A stretch of 23,610 nt of DNA, from contig JAHBMJ010000278.1 of assembly GCA_018398765.1 (NCBI GenBank), forward strand, positions 10,001 to 33,610, in the 5' to 3' direction. Within the stretch, counting starts at the first letter, position 1. Every line of letters starts with the position of its first letter. The notes beneath the pieces were generated by a model that was not told where the DNA came from, searched no databases, and saw nothing but the letters and a program-made list of their open reading frames with translations. The position numbers were made by a program, and so were the translations under genes. This document shows, one piece after another, positions 1 through 9,905 of the stretch. Origin of the DNA: Chromera velia. Lineage: Eukaryota > Sar > Chromeraceae.

Positions 1-480
1 GGAAGCGTCACTGTGTTGGGCTTCTTTTTGGATCTCAGAGGATTCCGTATAGAAGACTGGGACTTCGTCATCTCCGAATAAGAGAAGAAGTAAGTCAACA
101 CACAGTCCAGAGGGGGGGGGTTCTGGTGTGCACTCTGGGTTTTGGTAGAGGCTCATTACACATAGAAATACTTGTGTACGAAAGTCCATCAATTAATATT
201 GCTGGCAGGTATCTCGTCCATCTCCGCCTCCGCCTCTACCTTAGCCCTGGCCGTGGCTAGGCCCAAGCGCACCGCCACCCTATATCTGACCCTTGCTACC
301 ACAAAGAAGACCTCTGCCATAACCATCAACGAGGTGGAGATTTATCAGAAGCTCTCTAAGGAGGAGTAAGGTGTCTTACACGTTGACTACCCACACCTTT
401 GTGACCAAGCAGGGACCCCTTATGAAGACTCACCTTCAAGAGCGAGACCTTCAAGCCCATGGCACTCACACCTCAGGCTG
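1..480. other. Left edge, no supported gene
   Basis: Moderate-GC sequence with a poly-G run near 112-120. A 65-codon plus-strand reading frame ends at 369, but it starts at a non-ATG codon and shows no recognisable domain. On the minus strand an ATG at 71-69 opens a short Ser/Lys-rich frame that runs off the window edge. With only 23 codons visible it could be the first exon of a gene lying mostly outside, or chance. I see nothing that can be called with confidence. Confidence 0.3.
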
Positions 481-2790
481 GCATTCTGGCATGCTTCCAG
501 CGTCTATATCGGTGCTCGGTCATCGTACATAGCTGGCACTAATAGGCGCGTGCGTCCCATGCATTGAATATGTGCTCACTCGCTCTCTTGATTGCGTGTT
601 CGGTCGATTGTGCGTGCGCTGAGCATGCACAAGCTGGCCGAATGATAGCGTTACTGCATATATGGATGGTGTGAGGCCAACATACGGTGTGGGTGGCTCA
701 TGTTACGTGTTAAATTGGTCTCGATCCAATTTTTTCCCTTCTCCTTGAAGTTCTTCTTTGATCTTTGCTTCCCGTTCTTGCATGAGGTTGCAAAATTTTT
801 TTGTGGGAGAAATTGCTCTTTCAGACAAATTGAAAGAAGAATGGAAAAAACGTTTTCTTGATATTGGCTTGTGAGTAGTTGAAAAGTTGATTGATCGACA
901 ATTATAAAAATTTTCTTTCTTATGTTCTTTGCATAAGAGTGTGCTCCATTAATAAAGCTTCAACCTACTTCAACCTGTATTTGTTTATCTTTCTAACCAT
1001 CAAAGCCAAGCCGCTATTTTTACTTTTCTAAGTTTTCTCTAACCTTTTCAAACAGTTAATTTCGTTGAAATACTATAGTAATTTCATTTATTTTTGAAAA
1101 TTTAACTTATTTTCTTCTGTTTCTGAAAATTTCTGAATTATTGAATTAGAAATCAGTGTTATATGCTTCTGACTTTATCGTTTCCTCAATGGGGATCTTT
1201 TTTTATTATTAAATATTGCAAATGGCTAGCAAGTGGGTATATAATCCCAACGCAAAAGGGAAACAAGTGTTTTATACTACAGCAATGCTAGTTTTATAAA
1301 TTAAAGGAATTTGTTTAGATATCAATTTTAATATTTATATATAAATTAGGTTACTAGCTGGCAGTAAAAGTTGTATAAGTTACAGTATAACTAGTTGTAT
1401 AATTAATGTTACAGACTTACAACCCTAGGTTACGTACAACGACAACAATCATAGATGACCCTAGAGACGAACAGCATATGGGATTTAAGAAAACATACAT
1501 GAAAGTAAGGGCGATTTAATAGAATTAAACTAAAAGAAAGTTTAAAAATTAAACAAACAATTTTATTTTCCGACGGCGGTCTCTTGGCTTTGTGTCAATT
1601 ATTAAATCTAGCAATTAATTAAGTTACCTAGCAAGTTCGTAGGTAACATGAAGTACTAGGATGGGGGTATACGTAGTAGGATTAGAAGGTCCCCAATTCA
1701 AACTCAAAGAAATGATTATCCACTTTTCTTAAACAAAGCAAAACCATGAAACCGAACTCACTAAAGAAAGTATAGTCTGAAATCATGCAAAGAAACCAAA
1801 GAATCCAATTACTGCGTAGTATGAAATCGAAGCATACGATGCATCCATGTAAATACTGCACGGTCTGAAATGATCAGTATACAATCAAAGAAACCAATTA
1901 TTTTCTGAACAATTATTAATTACAAAAACAATAGTTGATGAATATTAAATTATATCTAGAATTATATCAATTTAAACTAGCAATTCGAGGTCTATATTAT
2001 TTAGACTATATATATAACATACTATATGTAAATCCATATCTATTATTCTTTCGGTTATTCTATGATTTACACAATACGGTTAGCAGTTACTACCGGCTTT
2101 TTTTATTTAGTAGCGAGTTACCGTTAGTTTGATAACCATGAGATGGTAACTGGTGGATTTGAAGGCGTATACTACTAGTACTACTACCATGGTAGTTCAA
2201 GGAAAAACTCTGGTAAAAATAGTTGCTAGACTTATATTTTAAAGCTTGACCACTTAACTCATTAGCAGTTTAAAGCCCTGAAATGACTATACTCAAATAA
2301 TTCATGCTATACATAGTTAGAGTTCAGTCATAAAATGATGAACATTGAATTTTACTAGAATGAACTTTTAATAAATGCTAAAAATACTATTTTTACTAGT
2401 CTAAATTGGTTTTATACGTTAAGTTTGACTCAGAATGTGGCCAAATCTGCCTGTTTTTAGCTACTACCACTACCATTGGAACAGTACTACCGTAGCCACA
2501 AAATTGGTAACTGGGCGGCCTAGCGGCCGCCTAGTAACCGTCCTACTTTCATTACTCCTAACCGTACTGTATACTATGATTAATAAGCTAGTTAATAAGT
2601 GATCATTCTATTATATATCCGGGGGCCAGGGTACTACTGTACGACAGTGTGCATAGTCTAGCTAATGAATACCATGCACATCGTTTAAAACTTTAAATAG
2701 GGGCTTTAATTATCAATCCGCATATATCCACGTATGATTTCTCAATGCTGCCAGTGGGCACTACTGACAGTAAAGCTCCTTCATCGAACT
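480..2790. other. AT-rich, ORF-poor island
   Basis: The composition changes sharply from the GC-rich gene territory: long A/T runs, stop codons in all frames and no plausible exon. It is rich in CTAG-, ACTAGT- and TACTACC-type words. It holds a perfect 14-bp palindrome, ACTACCATGGTAGT, at 2183-2196, and an isolated GC patch with GCGGCCGC at 2523-2530. Two similar segments beginning GTCTGAAAT occur at 1775 and 1863, each followed by an AAGAAACCAA-type stretch. The region could be decayed transposon sequence or an AT-rich intergenic isochore. No terminal repeats or transposase-like reading frame were found. Confidence 0.5.
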
Positions 2791-2845
2791 AACAGTGGTG
2801 CAATGAGGGGACAGGGAGGCTACATCAAAATCGAAATCTCATCGA

Positions 2846-5800
2846 TCAGTACACCTCACCTTCAGGAGGAGCCCCCCCGAAGTTGGGCAGGTTTCCGGCG
2901 GCCCCGCCTCCATGCGGTGCAAAGTGACCATTCGGATACGCTTCCGGAGGAGGTGGCGGCAGGTGGGAGGTGCCAGAGACAGTACGCGAAGTGTGCCGAA
3001 CAAAATTTGATCCCCCCGCACTGCCCGCAGGACCCGTGCCCGAGTGTGCCGTCTCTGTGTGGTGTCCTCGAGATGTCGGGACGAGCGTTGTGGAGACGTT
3101 GTCTCTAGGGGGATAATATGCCACTTTTCCTTGTGCAGACTTCAATGTATCCGTTCGATCCTCCTGGCGGTTTTGCGAAGCTCTTGCAGCCGCGCTGTGA
3201 GACCTTTGTTGGCTTCTGTATGGATTCTGCATTGACTGCTTCGGGGTCTGAGCTCTTGAGTCGGGCTGTGCATAAGCGTCCGATGGATAGGCGTGAGAGG
3301 AAGGGGAAGCGAACCTGGGATCATCAATGGGAGGGAGGCGGGATCTTTCGGGGTCTCTGTACAGATGCGCTGAGGGGTTGCCGCCTGAGGGGGGGACCTG
3401 GGATCTGGGGGCGGAGGTGGGGCGATTTTGAGTGGGTCGACCCTGGCCTTCTGCGTAGGGTTGATGGGGAAGGGGCGCATATTGCATTTGGAGGCGATCG
3501 ATTTGCTTCATGAGGGCGTGCCCGTTTTGAGAAGGGGTTCGTGACAGAGACACCCGGGGAGACGCCCCTCGGTCGTCTGGCTCTTCTTCACCTGGTGCTG
3601 GGTTCGTGGCGGCGGGTACCGTTTGAGACCCCCCTCCGCCTTCTCCAAGTTGGTGGACGTAGTTCCTTCTGCTGTCTGACTGATTTGGTTGTTGTACAGA
3701 TTGGCGGGTTGGATGGGGCTGTGTGCGTTTTTCGGTTTTTTTCTTCGCATACGCACGCTCAATAGCGGCAGCTGCAAGTCATACAGAAGCATATGAGTGA
3801 ACACGAAAAACCCCAACAGCACAAGGGAATCATGCTAGGTCAAGAACGAAAGACAACGAACACAGAATTTTATCGCCAAGTTAGATCCTGTGAGACTCCC
3901 GGGTCTGATGAAAAAAGCACGTCAGTTCAGACATTGGTGCAAACGAACGGAGCCCTGTCCCCTCTTACCTTTTGTGTGACCAACCTCCTCCTTCTCCGTT
4001 TCTGACTCTTGCAGACACACACACACACACACACACACGTCCACCACTACACCCACCCACCCACCCACCCATGATGGCTTGGGCCTCCCTTGACGGTTGT
4101 CCCTTTCCTTCCCCCTTCTCTCCGTGTGCATCCCCCTCGAGGACAGCCAGGTGTCGGCTTGCCAGAGTCTCCGCAGTCCTTCTTTTTCTTTCGTTGGCTT
4201 CTTTTCGTTCCCTTCTCTTCTCAGACTGGGATTTGAAAAGGTGACACCCGCAGCACCCCCCTCCCTTCCCTGGCGAGACGGCATGCCCGTCCTCTTGGTC
4301 TGTTGCTGGAAGCAGCTGCACATACACCAAATGACAGGCTTGAGAGAACGAACAAAGACAGAAGAGAGACTAGCAGGAGCCAGAAAACAAGAACGGAGGC
4401 AGAAGAAAGACGGGCATCGTGCTTGAAAGCTAATCGAGACAGCGAAAATGAAACCGAGCGAGCCAATCAAGAGAAATCTGATCAAGAACAGGAAGAAGAG
4501 AGAGAAAAATCCAAACAAACTAAGTCCACATAAAGGAAAAAATGAGGAATGCACTCATCCAGAGCCCCCGTCCACCGACTCACAATCTCGTTCAGCACCG
4601 AGGGTGCCACGGTAATGATGGCAGTTCTGCCGTCCTGACTGCCCGCATAGAGTCTTTTCGAGTCGGGACGCCAGATCAACGGACCTGCCTGTCGTCCCTC
4701 AAAGATCTCCTGCGCACATACATCGACATAGTGAAAGCAATATGGTTCCCGCACTTTGTTGCAAACACAGAAAAACTTTTCACATTTGCAATTGTAGGGC
4801 GACTTGGACGAATCGACTTGAAGCACGCAAAAAAATAATCGAAGAGACTCAACTTCCTCGATGCGGAGTTCGACATCTTTCTCAAAGCCGTCGTTCTTTT
4901 CTGAACGGCTCTCCTTGTTTCTTTCCTTCTTTTCTGCTTTTCTTCTTTCCTTCCTTCCTTACGGCTCTCAGGGTGTGGGTCCGCTTCCCTCTTCCCTTCC
5001 TGATTCCTCCCTCGCTACGCGCTTTCCTGTTCGTGATCCGTCAATTTGTCAGGCACACTTCAGAAAACAGGAAAACGATTTCCTGACCTTTACGTATGCT
5101 TTCAAGGAGGGACCTGCGAAATTCGCTCTCCAAACGAAAAGGCACCCTGCAATAGATTTAAACCAAAGCGCGTACCAAAACTGAGGGAGTTCGGTTCAAC
5201 TGCCTGTGCAGAGAATCTTAAAGGAGGAAAGGCAAGGTAAACAGGCCAGAAGGAAAATAGACAGACAAATTGGAGGTAAGGAGGTCTTGCGGCAAATCCA
5301 GGAAGAAGAGCAGAGACGTGCTCGACTGAGCATCCTCAAAAGAACTAAGGGAACGGTCTAAAAGGAGAACAAAAAAATGGATACCAAAAAGATGACAGAA
5401 GTTTTGTCTGGCTAATTCATTCTGTTTGAAAATTGGTGCAGCAGCAGACTCAATTAAGACATCCTTGCGACGAACCGGTCGAATCGATTGACGCGATCAG
5501 AGAGCCGTTGGGGGAGAAGGCCAGAGACTGCACTGCCGCCTCGTGGCCCTGCAACAACGGGAACAACATCAAAACACTCTCTTAATTGATAGAAAGAAAG
5601 GTGCTGACAAAGCTATGGAACAAACAGGGAGACCGGCAGAGATGTAGGAGATCTGTGGACAGAGAAGGGTTTCTCTCTTCCTTTTTTTCCCCGTCCGAGA
5701 TCTACTGAGAGGGGTCACTTCATGACAACATCTGCACCATGCCTGTCTTCTTATGGGAAGAAGGGCATACGTCCTTGTCTGTGGAGTTTCTCTGTCGATG

Positions 5801-6091
5801 TGCAGAAATCCCTTGGAGAAAATGTGTGGCCTCAACATTTGATTCAGTGGCTGCCGCAGTGCGTGAAGAGAAGACTTACTATATCGAAGGAAGGAAAGAT
5901 GCGGAAGGAAGAAGACTGACAACTGACCACACAGATTTGATGAGGAAGGAGGGACAATTCCTGAAGGGCTTCCGCATCGTCAGCCAACTTGAGACGACGC
6001 AGCCTTGCGAGCTCAGAAGTGAAGTCTGTCAATTCCCACAGACGCACGGTACCGTCCTGCAAACGGATTGCGTATTCAGACAAAAGGCATT

Positions 6092-6129
<38 letters not shown>

Positions 6130-6157
6130 TTCGTACGTACTGATCTCTCTTTCTCTC

Positions 6158-6196
<39 letters not shown>

Positions 6197-7866
6197 CTCT
6201 TTGTCTCGATGACAGAAGATTGCCCTGGGATCTGTGCGTCTTGGACTTGCTGATCTGATCTCACGCATTGGTTTTAAGCCCTCACTGAGAGAACAAATGA
6301 CCTACGGGCTGAAGACGGGGGTCAAGGTTTTTGTCCTATCTCAGTAGCTCTTTTGTGTCCGCCTGTCTATCTTAGGGGCACAGTCAGTGCTCTCTTCCTT
6401 CAGTGTGCCCTCCATCTTTCTTCTCCACTTTTGTTTCTTTGCTCGTTTGGTCCTCACCGAATTCCAAAAACCTGGTCCTCACCGAAGGACAGAAAAGAAA
6501 AGCCCATATAGAAAGAAGCCAACTGACCGCCCCTGCACTCGCCAGCCGAGTCCTATCATGGGGGTGGAAGGAAAGGTGCGTGCAGGGCCCGACGTGCCCC
6601 CGCAAGAGGCACAGCTGCAGCAAAGAGAAGAGGAGACAACGAAAAAACAAATGAAGAGAGACGACATGTAGATACATAAGAATGGAGCAATAGGGAGAAA
6701 GGACAGGTTTTTATGTTACTGAAGAGATAGAGGGAACCAAAACCCAAGAGAGGAAGAGGGAGAGAAGTCCACCTCGCCCGGCAATGAATAAAGCAAAGAC
6801 CTGCCATCTAAGTGTTTTCCCCTAAAAGCACTCAGAAGGCCCGACTCCGAATGATGCTTTCAAAAAGACACAAAATGGGCAAAAGCCCAATGAAAAAAAA
6901 TAAAAACAGATAATCAAGCTCCCTCAACCACCCGCTTACCTGTGCAAACACGATACCGGCACTGTTCCTCCTTCCCACCACCGCCCAAACGGAAATGCTT
7001 CTGCACAGCAAAAGTCAAGTCAGAAGCACTTGAAAGCCTAAAGGAATCTTTGGCTTCCTGTGCCTCGATGCATATTCTGCCACTTGAAAAATAAGTGCAC
7101 CTACTTTCCTTTCCCGGCAGTCTGTTTATCCGGCCAGCTGTGTATGCTCTTCTGTGACTGCTGTCTCCCTAATTAAGTGTCTGTCTGTCGGCAAGTCTCT
7201 CTCGCTCCGCGTCTGAATGTCTATCTGAACGAGCGAGCGTAAAAACAACCGCGAGAGGAAAGAAGGAGATCTCTCGTCTTCTGGTCGGCCTGTTTGGGCA
7301 TCTATCCTCAACTCCACTCCCTCTACACCTCCTTGTATTTCTCTATCTGAGCGTAATCTCTCTGTGAGTCTCAACTGTTCTCTTACTTGGCTTCCTCTGC
7401 GATTCCCTTGCTTTGTTTTCAATTGATTCTCTGCGCTTGCCCCTCAGTGTATCCAGCTCTCTTCTTGAATGAATGGTCTACAAGGCGTCAATCAGAAGCA
7501 TTGCAATTCAGACGTCAACAAAAGCCCAGAAACACCAGTGATGATTTTCTGCTTTATGGGTCGTCTTCTCTCTGCCCACTTACCCGTCTCTCTGCCCACT
7601 TACCCGTCTTCCACCGCCACTGCCGCCCTCAGCGCGTCGGCAGAAAACTTCACCGCGTTGATCTTCTTCCCCACAGAGGTCACCTCGCTGCTCCCTGCCA
7701 GGTGCGCCTCCCCCTCCTCCAGGGGGTGAGGCACGAAGATTGCTGCAGGCATGGGTTGCAGCCCTAGGGCGTACTCCCCCCCCAGTTCCGCAGTGGAGGG
7801 GTCAGCGAGGAGACCCAGGTCCCACAACACGACACGACCGTCAAGCCCGGCAGCGAGCAGCTGCAC

Positions 7867-7941
<75 letters not shown>

Positions 7942-8330
7942 ATGCAGTTGGTATCAGCTGACGGGATGAGAAGAGGATGCACTTGTGTCTTTGCTAAGAT
8001 CACGAACAATTCCGATTTGTACGCCCAGTAATAAAGAGCTGCTGGCAGAAAGGCAAGAGGGACACACGTAGCATGAGTACAATTCAAAGCAAGGGCAGAC
8101 ACGGGGGATGAGAATGATGCACAGGGGCGAAGAAAGAATCAAACGGAGGCAGACACGACAAGCTAACAGAGGCGACCTCAAACGACACACAAACACAAGT
8201 GTAAAGAAGCTTGCGGCAAGAGACTGCTTGCAAAGTCGTCCTGCATGGAGGCGTCACGAGGCTCAGCCTTCTCCTTTTTCTTCCCACGCTGACACGTGCA
8301 TCTGCAGAAAAAAAGCCGTACCGCATGCAC

Positions 8331-8372
<42 letters not shown>

Positions 8373-9110
8373 ACGGACCCGTTCACTGAAAGTCCCCCCG
8401 AAGTCCACGCACGTCGCGCCTCTCCGTCCAGAGCTGTCCACCCCTACCCCCAGTCCCATGGCCGATGTGCTCAGCCCCCTTCTCTCCCCCGACGGAAGCT
8501 CCCAAAGAGAAACCTCCGCAGGGATGCGGACCTCCAAACCGTCATCCCCCCCCCTCTCCCTATTCTGCCCCCTTTTCCTCGGACACAGCCCCGCCGCCAC
8601 AAGGGACCCCGACCCATTCAGGCACACAGACACTGCAGGCGCCTCATGTCCTGTGAGGGACGCCAGCAGCTCGCTCCTTTGAAGGTCGTACAGATGGATC
8701 AAGTGGGTCTCCCTGCTGGTCCCCTCCAGCCCAGCTGCTGCGAGGTCCGGTGGGGCAATGGAGGAAATCGCAGCAGCGAGGGTGCTGGAATCTGCATGCA
8801 CTCATCCATAGTGGAGCATGATTGAAGGAAACGATGAGCAGCTGTAGAGAAACAACGGATTTTGTGAAAAACTGTACAAAGCATGCAGTGCATGGAAAAA
8901 ATGCCTGACCTTTCGACACGCACAACGCAGTCACCGGAGCCAAGGTCGCATACTGTGGGTGTTCGGGCGTGGACAGAAGATGCTGTCGCATAGCGAAAGC
9001 TTTTCTGCAAACACGAGGGACACATGTATATACACATGGCGCATCATGCTCATGTACTCAAGAGGCGAGCGTCTTCATGCACGAACTGACGAGCTTCCAC
9101 CTGCTCCCAT
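2846..9110 (-). CDS. WD40-repeat (beta-propeller) protein with disordered C-terminal tail, 12 exons
   Basis: Proposed exons in transcript order: 9110-9087 (start exon, least sure), 9004-8910, 8784-8379, 7860-7604, 7000-6940, 6614-6528, 6056-5928, 5548-5476, 5146-5094, 4709-4584, 4315-4069 and 3771-2846. All phases agree, giving 2484 nt (827 aa plus stop). Residues about 20-440 carry about seven WD repeats. Joins restore typical strands: LLAAGLDGRVVLWDLG (176-191), LLRGHVGPCTHLSFHP then LASAGADGTVRLWEL across the 6528/6056 join, GHEAAVQSLAFSPNGSLIAS (354-373), and LIWRPDSKRLYAGSQDGR. A charged insertion near residues 95-115 interrupts an early blade. Residues about 440-827 are Lys/Glu-rich, then Pro/Ser/Gln/Gly-rich and probably disordered, with a penta-proline near the end. 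WD40 propellers are protein-docking scaffolds; I cannot assign an ortholog. The gene is divergent from the vWA-RBR gene. Exons 2-12 are well supported; exon 1 rests only on phase and an ATG. Confidence 0.82.
4014..4070. repeat. (AC)n and (ACCC)n microsatellites at a splice donor
   Basis: An AC run at 4014-4038 is followed by an ACCC tetranucleotide run at 4051-4070. On the minus (coding) strand the second is (GGGT)n and contains the 5' splice site of WD40-gene exon 11. Confidence 0.85.
6092..6191. repeat. Compound (GT)n-(CT)n microsatellite in intron 6
   Basis: A GT run of about 34 bp, then a short spacer with TCGTACGTAC, then an imperfect CT run. It lies in the WD40-gene intron, about 35 nt upstream of the exon 7 acceptor. 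Confidence 0.9.
7571..7610. repeat. 20-bp tandem duplication containing a splice donor
   Basis: Two adjacent 20-bp copies (7571-7590 and 7591-7610) differ only at the last base. On the minus strand each carries ACGGGTAAGTGGGCAG, so the exon 4 donor of the WD40 gene is present twice. The exon-proximal copy (exon end 7604) fits the phase; using the distal copy would include an in-frame TAA. Confidence 0.85.
7868..7939. repeat. Compound (GT)n(GA)n microsatellite
   Basis: About 37 bp of GT pass directly into about 35 bp of GA. On the coding strand it reads (CT)n(AC)n and abuts the exon 4 acceptor of the WD40 gene, where it probably serves as the pyrimidine-rich tract. Confidence 0.9.
8328..8368. 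repeat. (AC)n microsatellite after exon 3 donor
   Basis: A nearly pure AC tract. On the coding strand it is (GT)n, starting about 10 nt after the exon 3 donor GTCCGT of the WD40 gene. Confidence 0.9.
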
Positions 9111-9345
9111 TGTCCAGTCGATCTGTTGCTCGAAATATCTTTCAAGCTTCAATCATCCCGAAGGAGGACAAAGTCGCTATATATACGTTTCAAAGCCTGT
9201 ACGGCCTACAATTTTGCAATGCGGCGATGCTTGAACAGCAATTTTTACTTTTCCTTTCAGTTTGCAAATTAAGCTAGGCTACACATGCCGTAAGTGGCTC
9301 CATGCATGGGCAGCTAGAGTCTGCGGCGGCGCGGCCTTATACGCG

Positions 9346-9351
9346 AAAAAA
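9346..9351 (-). terminator. Pol III T-run after the minus-strand tRNA-like element
   Basis: Six T on the minus strand directly follow the 3' end of the acceptor stem. This is a standard RNA polymerase III termination signal and argues that the element is, or recently was, a Pol III unit. Confidence 0.5.
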
Positions 9352-9435
9352 CCTCGCGGTGGGGCTCGAACCCACGACCACCTCCCCAGGAAATCTCAAC
9401 TCAACGACAAGAATTTAAGGGTTGGCTACACGAGG
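9352..9435 (-). pseudogene. tRNA-like element lacking a D arm
   Basis: Read on the minus strand, the 5' CCTCGTG pairs with the 3' CGCGAGG as a 7-bp acceptor stem. The T arm, GTGGG-TTCGAGC-CCCAC, is intact and contains the B-box. Between them it differs from a normal tRNA. After TAG the sequence goes straight into CCAACCC, so the D arm (and A-box) is missing, and CCAACCC faces GGGGAGG across a loop of about 30 nt. It is clearly related to the plus-strand element at 18850-18959: the same acceptor and T arm, similar 3' loop sequence (GTTGA-AT), and a T-run. Likely a deleted pseudogene copy or a tRNA-derived short element; no anticodon can be assigned. Confidence 0.5.
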
Positions 9436-9905
9436 CTTAATTGCAGCTGTGAAATTGCCCCTCCGCCGGGCCGCCCTTTTTGATGCGACGCCGCGCGTCC
9501 TCGCGATTTTTGTGAAGCTGTTCGAATTTTTAAGAGCGCGGCGAACTTCGGGCATCTTCGGGCTGCAAAGGAGATCGAATCCCAGACAGAGATTTTGATA
9601 TGCCGATCGAGGGCTGTTCGATCCTTTCAGCACATTTCTAGCACTCACTATCAGTGTACCGAGCACATTGATCGATTGATCGATTCCACGACACTTCATT
9701 CGTTTTTTCTTCTTCTGCAACCGTGAAAATTTGGTGAAGTGTACAACTGGTGCGGCCGTCTCTTGCGGCACTGGTTTCTCTTCTCGTTGCAGAGACAATT
9801 AATCCCCCTTTCAATTGTCGGTTCCTGGATCTGATTGTCGATCCTCACGAACTGACAGTCTGTAGTTTGATTTTTGCACAAGGAAACGGATATCTGGGCG
9901 GCGTA

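Larger units (their letters stand above)
9111..9905. promoter_or_regulatory. Intergenic region between two head-to-head genes
   Basis: About 0.8 kb separates the proposed start codons of the WD40 gene (minus) and the vWA-RBR gene (plus). It must contain both 5' UTRs and promoters, so a bidirectional promoter is possible. It holds the minus-strand tRNA-like element at 9352-9435 and a short ATTGATCG-type direct repeat near 9667-9685. A 127-codon minus-strand frame (9798-9415) overlaps the tRNA-like element; it shows no domain and is treated as chance. No TATA box or initiator could be assigned. Confidence 0.4.

Noticed and set aside
1-71. Minus-strand ATG-initiated frame running off the left edge
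   Set aside because: Only 23 codons are visible and a second frame is also open, so it cannot be separated from chance.
5569-5922. Minus-strand frame in intron 7 of the WD40 gene
   Set aside because: The flanking exons 5928 and 5548 join in phase without it and it shows no WD40 signature.
6029-6268. Arg-Glu and Thr-His repeat proteins over microsatellites (also near 7900, 8340, 13120, 21300)
   Set aside because: They are low-complexity translations of GA, CA and CT repeats within introns.
8793-8800. TGCATGCA palindrome (another at about 16305) as an ApiAP2-type factor site
   Set aside because: It sits at the end of an intron beside the exon 3 acceptor, and isolated 8-mers are expected by chance.
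9415-9798. 127-codon minus-strand frame in the intergenic region
   Set aside because: It has no domain, overlaps the tRNA-like element and shows no codon bias like the neighbouring exons.
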